From Ramlibacter montanisoli (lineage in GTDB: Bacteria; Pseudomonadota; Gammaproteobacteria; Burkholderiales; Burkholderiaceae_C), in assembly GCF_013087525.1 (NCBI RefSeq), contig NZ_JABFCS010000001.1, positions 3,162,001 to 3,226,000 of the forward strand: a stretch of DNA of 64,000 nucleotides. The letters run 5' to 3'. A model generated the notes under the pieces. The model was given only the letters and a program-made list of their open reading frames with translations. It had not been told where the DNA came from and did no database searches. Position 1 is the stretch's first letter; every line of letters starts with the position of its first letter. This document shows, piece after piece, positions 19,076 to 28,515 of the stretch. The position numbers and the translations under genes were made by a program.

Positions 19076-22000
19076 GCGCGCTCCAGCACCGGCTGCAGCA
19101 CCTTGCCGGTGTGCGTGCCCAGCCGCACCACGTCCTCCGGCGGCGCGGCCGCCACCACCTTGCCGCCGGCGGAGCCGCCGTCCGGCCCGAGGTCGATGAT
19201 CCAGTCGGCTTCCGCGACGACGTCGAGGTCGTGCTCGATCACCACCACGCTGTGGCCGCCGTCCACCAGCCGGTGCAGCACGCGGATCAGCTTCTCCACG
19301 TCGGCCATGTGCAGGCCCACCGTGGGTTCGTCCAGCACGTACAGCGTGTGCGGCGCCTTCTGCCCGCGGCGCGTGATGTCGTCGCGCACCTTGGACAGTT
19401 CGGTCACCAGCTTGATCCGCTGCGCCTCGCCGCCCGACAGCGTGGGCGAGGGCTGGCCCAGCGTCAGGTAGCCCAGGCCGACGTCGCGCAGCAGCTGCAG
19501 CGGGTGGCTGATGTTCTGCATGGTGGCGAAGAACTCCACCGCCTCGTCCACCTCCATCTGCAGCACGTCGCCGATGCTCTTGCCGCGCCAGGTGACCGCC
19601 AGGGTCTCCGGGTTGAAGCGCGCGCCGCGGCAGGCCTCGCAGGGCACCTTCACGTCCGGCAGGAAGCTCATGCCGATGGTGCGCATGCCCTGCCCTTCGC
19701 ACAGCGGGCAACGGCCCTCGCCGGTGTTGAAGGAGAAGCGGCCCGGCCCGTAGTAGCGCGCGCGCGCGCCTCCAGCGTGTCCGCGAACAGCTTGCGGATG
19801 GTGTCCCAGAAGCCGATGTAGGTGGCGGGGCAGGAGCGCGGCGTCTTGCCGATCGGCGTCTGGTCCACTTCCAGCACGCGGTCGATCGTCTCGTAGCCGG
19901 CCAGCGACTTGCAGCCCACCCACTTCGGCCGCTTGCCGGCCGCGTCGGCGTCGCGTCCCGCCTTGGTGGAGCGCTGCTGCACCACCGCCTGCACGTTGTG
20001 CAGCAGAACGTCGCGGGCGAGCGTGGATTTGCCGGAGCCCGACACGCCGGTGACCACCACCAGCCGGCGCAGCGGCACGTCCACGTCCACGTCGTCGAGG
20101 TTGTGCAGGTCGGCGCCCTTCAGGCGCAGGAAGCCGGTGGCCGCGCCCGTGTGGTCGGCCGGCAGCGCGGACGCCATCTGCGCCAGCAGCGAGCGCGGCT
20201 TCTTCTTCGCCTTGGTGACCGCCGCCGCCGATTCCGCCACCGGGATGCCCACCGGCTCGCGATCGTGCATGGCATCGATCAGGCGGCGCGGCTTCACCGG
20301 GTGCTTCATCGCGTGCAGCAGGTAGCGGCCGGTGAGCGACTCGCCGACCTGCGTCACTTGGTCCGCCGTGCCCTGGGCGACGACGCGGCCGCCGCGCTTG
20401 CCCGCGCTGGGACCGATGTCGATGATGTGGTCGGCGCGGCGGATGGTGTCCTCGTCGTGCTCCACCACCACCAGCGTGTTGCCCTTGTCGCCCAGCTTGT
20501 GCAGCGCGTCCAGCAGGATCTGGTTGTCGCGCGCATGCAGGCCGATGGTCGGCTCGTCCAGCACGTAGCACACGCCCTGCAGGTTGGAGCCGAGCTGCGC
20601 GGCCAGCCGGATGCGCTGCGCCTCGCCGCCCGACAGGGTCGGTGCGCCGCGGTCCAGCGTCAGGTAGCCCAGGCCCACCTCCTCCAGGAACTCCAGGCGC
20701 GACTTGATCTCGGGGATCAGGTCGCGCGCGATCCCCTGTTCGCGCACGGTCAGCACGTCGCGCACTTGCAGGCTCTCCACCCACCGGCGCACGTCGCGCA
20801 CCGAGAGCGCGGCGATGTCGGCGATGCCGGTCTGGTCGAAGCGCACCGCGCGCGCCTGCGCGTTCAGGCGCGAGGCGCGGCAGGTGGGGCAGGCCTCGTC
20901 CGACACGTCCTCCACCTCGGGTTCGGCGAAGGTCCGCTCGCGGCCCTTGTCCTCGTCGCTGGCCACCGTGTCGTCGAAGGCGCGGCGCTGGTCGCGCGTC
21001 AGCTTCACGCCGGTGCCCACGCAGTCCGGGCACCAGCCGTGCTTGCTGTTGTAGGAGAACAGGCGCGGGTCGAGCTCCGGGTAGCTGGTCGCGCACACCG
21101 GGCAGGCGCGCAGCGTGGAGAACACCTCCAGCTTGCCGATGCCCGCGTGCGTGGCCTGCCCGGCGCTGAAGGCCGTGCGCAGCCCGTCCAGCGGGGCGAG
21201 CACGTGCACCACGCCCTTGCCGTGCTCCAGGGCCAGCGTGAGCTTCTCGCGCAGCAGCGCCTCGTTGGCCGGCGTGACGTCGAGGTCGCACACACCGGCA
21301 GCTCGATGGTGTGCTCCTTGAAGCGGTCGATGCGCGGGAAGCCGGTGGTGGGCAGGAAGTTGCCGTCCACGCGCAGGTGCGTGTAGCCGCGCGGCCGCGC
21401 CCAGTCGGCCAGCTCCGTGTACACGCCCTTGCGGTTGACCACCAGCGGCGCCAGCAGGCCCACGTGCTGGCCGCGGTAGCTTCATGACCTGCGCGACGAT
21501 GCTGTCGGGCGTCTGCGGCCGCACCTCGGCGCCGTCGTTGACGCAGTGCTGCACGCCCAGCTTCACGTACAGCAGGCGCAGGAAGTGCCAGACCTCGGTG
21601 GTGGTGCCGACCGTGGACTTGCGGCCGCCGCGCGAGAGGCGCTGCTCGATCGCCACCGTCGGCGGGATGCCATACACCGCGTCCACCTCCGGCCGGCCCG
21701 CCGGCTGCACGATGGAGCGCGCATAGGCGTTGAGCGACTCGAGGTAGCGCCGCTGGCCCTCGTTGAACAGGATGTCGAAGGCCAGCGTCGACTTGCCCGA
21801 GCCCGACACCCCGGTGATCACGCTGAACTTGTTGTGCGGGATGTCGACGCTGAGGCTCTTGAGGTTGTGCTCCTTGGCGTTGACGATCTGGATGGCGTGC
21901 GGCCGCTCGGCGTTGCGCGCCGTGCGCGCGGCGTAGTCGGCCGCGGTCTTCTCGCTCACGGCCAGGCCTTCGATGCCCAGGGTCGCGTCGTAGTCGCGCA

Positions 22001-24935
22001 GCGCCTTCGCCGTGTGCGAAGTGGCATGCAGCTTCACTTCCTCGGGCGGCCCTTCGGCCACCAGCAGGCCGCCGCCGTCGCCGCCTTCCGGCCCCAGGTC
22101 CACCAGCCAGTCGGCCGCGCGGATCACGTCCAGGTTGTGCTCGATCACGACCAGCGAGTTGCCGCCTTCGAGCAGCTTGCGCAGCGCGCGCATCAGCTTG
22201 GCGATGTCGTCGAAGTGCAGGCCCGTGGTGGGCTCGTCGAACATGAACAGCGTGCCCTTCTTCGCCACGCCCTGGCGGGTGTGGGTGGAGGAGCGCGCGG
22301 CCTCCGCGAGGAAACCCGCGAGCTTGAGGCGCTGCGACTCGCCGCCGGAGAGCGTCGGCACCGGCTGCCCCAGCTTCACGTATTCCAGGCCCACGTCGAT
22401 GATCGGCTGCAGCGAGCGGATCACGTCGCGGTCGTTGGCAAACAGCGCGGCGGCTTCGCTCACCGTCAGGTCCAGCACGTCGGCCACGTTCAGCACGCGC
22501 GGCGCCACGGCACCCACCGGCTGGCGCTCGATGGTCACCTCCAGGATCTCCGGCCGGTAGCGCTTGCCGTCGCAGTCCGGGCAGCGCAGGTACACGTCCG
22601 ACAGGAACTGCATCTCGACGTGCTCGTAGCCCGAGCCGCCGCAGGTCGGGCAGCGGCCGTCGCCCGAGTTGAAGCTGAACTTGGCGGCGGTGTAGCCGCG
22701 CTGCCTGGCCAGCGGCGAGGTGGCGAAGATCTCGCGCACGCAATCCCAGGCACCGACGTAGCTGACCGGGTTGGAGCGCGCCGTCTTGCCGATCGGCGAC
22801 TGGTCCACGAACACCACGTCGGACAGGTGGTCCGCGCCCAGCACGCGGTCGTGCGCACCCGGTGTCTCGGTGGCGCGGCCGAAGTGCCGCAGCAGCGCGG
22901 GCGCCAGGATGTCCTGCACCAGGCTGGACTTGCCGGAGCCCGAGACGCCGGTGACGACCACCAGCCGCTGCAGCGGGAACTCCACCGCCAGGTCCCGCAG
23001 GTTGTGCTCGCGCGCGCCCTCGACCACCAGCCGCGGCGTGGCCTCGGTGACCGCGCGCTTGAAGCCCATGCCCACGTGCTTGCGCGCACCGAGATAGGCG
23101 CCCGTGAGCGTGTCCGCGTGGCGCAGGTCCGCGGTGGTGCCGTCGAACACGATCTGCCCGCCGCGCTCGCCCGGCCCCGGGCCCATGTCGATGATGCGGT
23201 CGGCGGAGACCATCACCGCCGGATCGTGCTCCACGACGACCAGCGTGTTGCCGGCGTCGCGCAGGCGGTGCATGGCCTGCACGATGCGGTTCATGTCGCG
23301 CGGGTGCAGGCCGATGCTGGGCTCGTCGAGCACGAACAGCGTGTTCACCAGCGAGGTGCCCAGCGCCGTGGTCAGGTTGATCCGCTGCACCTCGCCGCCC
23401 GAGAGCGTGCGGCTCTGCCGGTCCAGCGTGAGGTAGCCTATGCCCACGTCCACCAGGTACTTCAGGCGGGTGTTGATCTCCTCGAACAGCAGCTTGAGCG
23501 CCTGCAGTTCGCCGCCGCCGGCATGCGCTTCGGCTTCCGGCTCCACCTGGTCGAAGAAGCGGCGCAGCCTGTCGATCGGCAGGATCATCAGGTCGTGCAG
23601 CGACAGGCCGGGCAGCGCTTCCAGCTGCGCGCGCGTCCACTGCACGCCCACCGGCAGGAAGCGGCGTGCCGGTTCCAGCACCGCATCCGCATCCGCCTTG
23701 CTGCCCAGGCGCCACAGCAGCGACTCGGTCTTCAGGCGCGCGCCGCCGCAGGCCTCGCACGGGGTGTAGCTGCGGTACTTGGACAAGAGCACCCGGATGT
23801 GCATCTTGTAGGCCTTGCTCTCCAGGTACTGGAAGAAGCGCTTCACGCCGTACCACTGGCGGTTCCAGTTGCCCTCGCGGTAGTTGGGCGCGCCGTGGAG
23901 CACCCAGTTTTTCTGCTCGGTGGTCAGCTTGTACCAGGGCGTGTCGCGCGGGATGCCGGCCGCTTCGGCGTGCCGCATCATGTCGTCCTGCGACTCGGAC
24001 CAGGCCGGCGTCTGGAAGGTCTTGATCGCGCCCGCGCGCAGCGTGAGCTTGTCGTTCGGGATGACCAGGCCGTAGTCCACGCCGATCACGCGGCCGAAGC
24101 CGCGGCAGGTCTCGCACGCGCCCACCGGCGAGTTGAAGGAGAACATCGAGGGCACCGGGTCGCCGTAGCGGATGTCGCTCTCGGGGCAGTGCAGGCCGGT
24201 GGAGAACTTCCAGACCTCCTTCGCCTCCTCGTCGCCCGCATACACCGCCAGCCGCCCGGTGCCGCGCTTGAGCGCCACCTCGATCGCCTCGATCGCGCGC
24301 GCCTTCTCCACGCCCTGGATGCGGAAGCGGTCGGCGACCACGTCCAGCACCTTGCGCGGCCCGGTGGGCGTGGCGACCTCGCGTTCCGCCTGCACGCGCG
24401 TGAAGCCGCTGGCCGCCAGCCACTGCTCCACTTCCTCGGGCGTGGTGCCGCCGGGGAGTTCCACCGGGAAGGTCACGACCAGCCGCGGGTCACCGGCGCG
24501 CGTGCGCTCCATCAACTGCTCGTAGATGGTTTCCGGCGAGTCGTGTCGCACCTGCAGGGCGGTCTGGCGGTCGAACAGCTGCGCGGCACGCGCGAACAAC
24601 AGCTTCAGGTGGTCGTTCAGCTCGGTCATCGTCCCGACCGTCGAACGCGAGGAGCGCACCGGGTTGGTCTGGTCGATCGCGATCGCGGGCGGCACGCCTT
24701 CCACGCGGTCCACCGCGGGCTTGTCCATGCGTTCCAGGAACTGGCGGGCGTAGGCCGAGAAGGTCTCGACGTAGCGGCGCTGGCCTTCCGCGTAAAGCGT
24801 GTCGAACACCAGGCTCGATTTGCCGGAGCCGCTGGGGCCGGTCACCACCGTCAGTTCACCGGTGCGCAGGTCGAGGTCGAGATTCTTGAGGTTGTGTTGT
24901 CTGGCGCCGCGGATGCGGATCGATCCCTGGGACAT
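19072..24935 (-). CDS. uvrA: Double-length UvrA excinuclease subunit, three frameshifts
   Basis: About 1,950 residues, twice normal UvrA. Two complete UvrA-like halves follow each other. The first has [79 protein letters not shown] and [14 protein letters not shown]. The second has [51 protein letters not shown] and [15 protein letters not shown]. So four ABC ATPase units and two sets of zinc cysteines lie in one chain. Frame breaks lie near 21478-21484 (two bases short), 21288-21294 (two extra) and 19751-19768 (GC-dinucleotide repeat); all look like sequence errors. The start is [20 protein letters not shown]. UvrA recognises DNA damage with UvrB in nucleotide excision repair. Whether a normal-size UvrA also exists cannot be seen here. 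Confidence 0.9.
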
Positions 24936-25098
24936 GGAGGCCTTCTGCAAGCAAGGCCCGACATTCTAGGGAGGGGGTGGAGTCCCTGCCGCCCGGCTGC
25001 ACCATGCCCCTGTCCTACCACGGCCATCAACCTTGTCCTACAAAAACAGCTCAGCCGCAGAACCTATCGTGCCCTTCCCGCCCCACTCCGGACCGCCT

Positions 25099-25407
25099 AT
25101 GGCCTCGTGGCAGCAATGGCTGCACAGCTCGCCCTTCGAATGGGAGTTCCGCCCCGTGCAGGCCGGCGTCGAAGCGGTGCGGCAGCAGCTGCTGTCCGTG
25201 CTGGACGACTGCGAAGGTTTCGAGTGCGATCGCCTGCGCTGGCGGCTGCACACCGCCGAATGCGCACAGGAACTGTGGCTTCTGCGGGACGCCGTCTACC
25301 AGGTGGTGGCCAGCCAGCACTGCCAGACGCAGGCCGCGGAGCGGATCAACGGTGTGGTTCCGGCGTTCCAGCGGATCCTGCCGGCGAGAGTGTTGCACCG
25401 CGTGTAA
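25099..25407 (+). CDS. Small conserved-looking hypothetical protein
   Basis: 102 residues from the ATG at 25099; the frame is open to a TTG at 25033. The sequence is mostly helical and rich in Gln, Trp and Leu (MASWQQWLHSSPFEWEFRPV, CDRLRWRLHTAECAQELWLLRD, RINGVVPAFQRILPARV). It has no signal peptide, membrane segment or recognised motif. Codon use matches the neighbours. It is divergent from uvrA, and the shared intergenic region contains two copies of TGTCCTAC about 20 bases apart. Function unknown. Confidence 0.6.
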   Translation: MASWQQWLHSSPFEWEFRPVQAGVEAVRQQLLSVLDDCEGFECDRLRWRLHTAECAQELWLLRDAVYQVVASQHCQTQAAERINGVVPAFQRILPARVLHRV

Positions 25408-25505
25408 TTCTTACGATTCCGCGGCCCGCCGCCTGTAGCTTTACCGCCCAGCTCCTCTTACACTTGGTCACGTTGGGGGCCGAGCACGGCCAGAGGAGAC
25501 GGACC

Positions 25506-26606
25506 ATGAAGAAGTGCATCGTTGCGGCGCTGGCCGCTCTGGCGCCTGCGCTGGCGCTGTCGCAGATCCTGATCGGTCAGACCGCCGGCTTTTCGGGGGT
25601 GGTCGCGGCCGGCGTCAAGGAAACCACCGAAGGCGCCAAGCTCTGGATCGACCACATCAACGCCAAGGGCGGGGTGCACGGCCAGAAGATCGAGCTGGTG
25701 CAGATGGACGACAAGTTCGACCCGCCCATCGCCAAGGCCAACGCCAAGGTGCTGATCGAGGAGAAGAACGTCCTGGCGATGTTCCTCAACCGCGGCACGC
25801 CGCACACCGAAGCCATCATCCCGCTGCTGGAAGCCAACGGCGTCGCCCTGGTCGCGCCGTCCACCGGCGCGATGGTGCTGCACTCCCCGGTGCGCAAGCA
25901 GATCTTCAACGTGCGCGCGACCTACCAGCGCGAAGCGGAAAAGGCCATCGCCCACCTGCACACCATGGGCATGACGCGCATCGCCGTCGTGCACGCGGAC
26001 GACTCCTTCGGCCTCGACGGCCTGGAAGGCGCCAACAAGGGCTTCAAGAAGGCCGGCTTCCAGCCGGTGGCGGTGATCAAGGCGGATCGCCAGAAGCCCG
26101 ACTACAAGTCGATCGTGCCCGCGATCACCGGCAAGGACTCGCAGGCCATCCTGTGGATCGCCTCCGGCAACGCGGTGGCCGAGGGCGTGAAGGCGCTGCG
26201 CGCGACGAAGTCCGCGGCCCAGGTGGTCACCCTGTCCAACAATGCTTCCGGCGGCTTCATCAAGAGCCTGGGCGAGCACTCGCGCGGCGTCGTGGTGACG
26301 CAGGTATTCCCCTACGAGCGCTCCTTCGCCTACGGCTTCATCAAGGAAGCCATGGTCCACGCCAAGGAGAAGAAGGTGGAACTGAGCCCGGCGATGCTGG
26401 AGGGCTACACGGCCGCCAAGGTCCTGGTCGAGGGCCTGCGCCGCGCCGGCCCGAATCCCACGCGCGCCAAGCTGATCGCCGCGCTCGAGGGCATCCGCAA
26501 TTTCGACCTCGGCGGCCTGGAAGTGAGCTACGGCCCGGAGGACCACACCGGCCTGGACTTCGCCGACCTCTCCATCATCGGCCTGGACGGCAAGTTCAAG
26601 CGCTGA
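25506..26606 (+). CDS. ABC-transporter substrate-binding protein (branched-chain amino-acid type)
   Basis: 366 residues of the periplasmic type I binding fold (LivJ-like). Signal peptide MKKCIVAALAALAPALALSQ, then LIGQTAGFSGVVAAGVKETTEGAKLWIDHINAKGGVHG, TPHTEAIIPLLEANGVALVAPSTG and GMTRIAVVHADDSFGLDGL are typical. A GAGGAGAC ribosome binding site precedes the ATG. No permease or ATPase genes are adjacent, so it is an orphan binding protein. Ligand unknown. Its 3' end overlaps the convergent kinase gene by 11 bases. Confidence 0.92.
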   Translation: MKKCIVAALAALAPALALSQILIGQTAGFSGVVAAGVKETTEGAKLWIDHINAKGGVHGQKIELVQMDDKFDPPIAKANAKVLIEEKNVLAMFLNRGTPHTEAIIPLLEANGVALVAPSTGAMVLHSPVRKQIFNVRATYQREAEKAIAHLHTMGMTRIAVVHADDSFGLDGLEGANKGFKKAGFQPVAVIKADRQKPDYKSIVPAITGKDSQAILWIASGNAVAEGVKALRATKSAAQVVTLSNNASGGFIKSLGEHSRGVVVTQVFPYERSFAYGFIKEAMVHAKEKKVELSPAMLEGYTAAKVLVEGLRRAGPNPTRAKLIAALEGIRNFDLGGLEVSYGPEDHTGLDFADLSIIGLDGKFKR

Positions 26607-28218
26607 TCGCGGCGCAGGGCAGGTAGATCTCCACGGCGGGGCCGGCCGGCACGATGCGGCCGGCCATGGCCTCGATGCGGCCGCGCGCCGACTCCAGCCG
26701 CGGGTCGCCCACGGGGAACACGCAGCCGGCATTGCCGGATGCGCAGCTGCCGCTGATGCGCACCGTGATCTCGCCCTCGCGCTGGCCTGTTTCCACCGCC
26801 AGCCGCGCGCCGGTGGTGCCGCAGGACTGGCAGCCCTGCTCGAAGGCCTGCAGCAGTCCCATCAGCACTTCGGTCAGGTGGTCGGGAACGCCGCGGCAGG
26901 CGGGCAGCCCTGGCTGCAGGCGCAGGTCGATCGGCGTGCCGTGGAAACGGCGGTCGAAGTACAGGAAATCGCACACCGACTGCACGAGCGCGTTGATGTC
27001 CAGCTCCTCGGGCGTGTCGCGGCCGGCGCTGGCGAAGTCGTTGATGCGGCGCGTCATGTTCGCGATGCGCGCGGTCTGCTCCACGATCATGCGCGGGAAC
27101 TCGGGGTTGAGGTCGGCCGGCTCGCGCCACTGCCCGATCTCCTCGGCCAGCCCGGAGATGATGGCCAGCGGGTTGCCCACCTCGTGCGAGATGTTGGCCG
27201 CCATAGCGCCCATGGTGGCCATCTTGTCGCGGTGCCACTCCTGTTCGCGCAGCGCGGCCTGCTCGCGCAGGCGCGCGTCGCGGTCGATCATGCCCTGGCC
27301 GCGGCGCACCAGCAGCAGCAGTGCCGCGTAGGTCAGCACCAGCAGGCCGATGATGGTGAGGATGAAGCGGTTGGAAGCCGTTTCCACCGCCTCCTGGTTG
27401 CGCGCCGTCCCCTCGCCCATGCGTTCCTGGTTGCGCGCGCCCACCGCCGCCGTGCGCGCCGCCGCCGCATCCAGCTGCTGCAGCATGGGCGTGACGTCCG
27501 AATAGATCTCGAACACGCCTGCCAGCGCCCCGCCCGGCGCCGTGACCGGGATGTAGCTCTGGATCAGGTCGCGGTCGTGCACCACGCCCTCGAAGGCGCT
27601 GAACTGGTTGCGGTGCACCAGCTCGCTGGCCACCTTGCCCGCGGCGGCCGCCTTCCAGCCGGCGTTCTCCACCTTGTCCTCGCCGACCTGGGCGAGCTCG
27701 GACGAATACACCGTGAGGCCGCGCAGGTCGTAGACCTTGATCTTGAAGACGGCCGTGCCGCGCATCATGGACCGCACGGGTGGGTCGACCTGCGCGAAGG
27801 CGGGCAGCGCCATGATCCGCGCGTGCACCTTTTCGATGCAGGCTTTCTGCGCGTCCTGCACGGCGGGGCCCGGGCCCGCGCGTCCCTCCGTGGGGCGGCA
27901 GGGTTCGATGGCCACGGACTGCGCCTGCGACACCAGCGGCGCGAAGTGCGAGGCCCAGAGCGCGTTGGCGAACACGCGCGTCAGCGTGACATGCCCGGCC
28001 TCGTGCACCGACACGAGGTTGGCGCGCGCCGCGTCGCGCTGCTCCTGCAGCAGTTCGGCCTGCACCCTGGCGAAGAAAGCGGTCTGCTCGCGCTGCACCG
28101 CGTCGAAGTATTTCTCTTCGCCGCGCTGCAGGAAGAATAGCGCCGCCCCCAGCACGGCGAAGGCCGCCAGGCTCGTCAGGGTGAAATAGCGGGTGAGCTG
28201 GAAGCGCTGCGAGGCCAC
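26596..28218 (-). CDS. Membrane sensor histidine kinase with degenerate ATPase domain
   Basis: 540 residues. Two membrane helices (about 12-30 and 285-305) bracket a periplasmic sensor of about 250 residues that contains VFKIKVYDLRGLTVYSSELAQVG, a Cache-like segment. A HisKA domain keeps its histidine (NISHEVGNPLAIISGLAEE). The expected HATPase region is abnormal: no N-box asparagine pattern, no DNGPGI-type G1 box and no GTGLGL box. Instead there are cysteines in QGCQSCGTTG and GSCASGNAGCVF. The domain ends normally (GPAVEIYLP). It may be kinase-dead or redox/metal-responsive. The start is GTG 28218 (or TTG 28221); no ATG fits. Confidence 0.82.
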   Translation of the reverse strand: MASQRFQLTRYFTLTSLAAFAVLGAALFFLQRGEEKYFDAVQREQTAFFARVQAELLQEQRDAARANLVSVHEAGHVTLTRVFANALWASHFAPLVSQAQSVAIEPCRPTEGRAGPGPAVQDAQKACIEKVHARIMALPAFAQVDPPVRSMMRGTAVFKIKVYDLRGLTVYSSELAQVGEDKVENAGWKAAAAGKVASELVHRNQFSAFEGVVHDRDLIQSYIPVTAPGGALAGVFEIYSDVTPMLQQLDAAAARTAAVGARNQERMGEGTARNQEAVETASNRFILTIIGLLVLTYAALLLLVRRGQGMIDRDARLREQAALREQEWHRDKMATMGAMAANISHEVGNPLAIISGLAEEIGQWREPADLNPEFPRMIVEQTARIANMTRRINDFASAGRDTPEELDINALVQSVCDFLYFDRRFHGTPIDLRLQPGLPACRGVPDHLTEVLMGLLQAFEQGCQSCGTTGARLAVETGQREGEITVRISGSCASGNAGCVFPVGDPRLESARGRIEAMAGRIVPAGPAVEIYLPCAAISA

Positions 28219-28282
28219 CAAACCAGTCTAGCCCGCCCCCGCCCGCCCAGCAATCGCCAAGGGGCGGGGCACTTGCGCCAGA

Positions 28283-28441
28283 TCAGTGCTTGGCGCCGGA
28301 AGCGGGGGTGCTGCCGGCAGCGGGCGTGACGGCCTCGGTGCCGTGCTTCTCACCGCTCATGTCGACCTTGTCGCCGGCCTGGAAGATCACGAACAGCGAG
28401 ATGGCGGCGAAGATGGCGAAGCCGACGGCGAGTTTCCACAT
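28283..28441 (-). CDS. Small single-pass membrane protein
   Basis: 52 residues. MWKLAVGFAIFAAISLFVIF is one membrane helix, followed by a short hydrophilic tail rich in Gly, Ser and Thr (AGDKVDMSGEKHGTEAV). An AGGAG site lies 7 bases before the ATG, so translation is well supported. It follows the MHS transporter on the same strand, 74 bases downstream of its stop and after a GC hairpin. It may be an accessory subunit or stabiliser of that transporter; this is inference. Confidence 0.72.
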   Translation of the reverse strand: MWKLAVGFAIFAAISLFVIFQAGDKVDMSGEKHGTEAVTPAAGSTPASGAKH

Positions 28442-28473
28442 GTGAGTCTCCTGGGGATCCGGGTTGCTTGGCA

Positions 28474-28499
28474 AAGGGCCCCCCCTTGGAAGGGCCCTT
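28474..28499 (-). terminator. GC hairpin after the MHS transporter gene
   Basis: AAGGGCCC and GGGCCCTT are inverted with a 10-base loop. On the minus strand the stem is followed by TTGCC rather than a T-run, so it may be a weak terminator that lets some transcription reach the small membrane-protein gene. Confidence 0.45.
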
Positions 28500-28515
28500 C
28501 ACCCAGCAGGCTGGA

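Noticed and set aside
21546-26606. Very long open frame (about 1,686 codons) on the plus strand opposite uvrA and running into the binding-protein gene
   Set aside because: It is a shadow of GC-rich coding sequence: low-complexity His/Ala/Arg/Gln-rich translation with no family similarity. Only its last 367 codons are a real gene (25506-26606).
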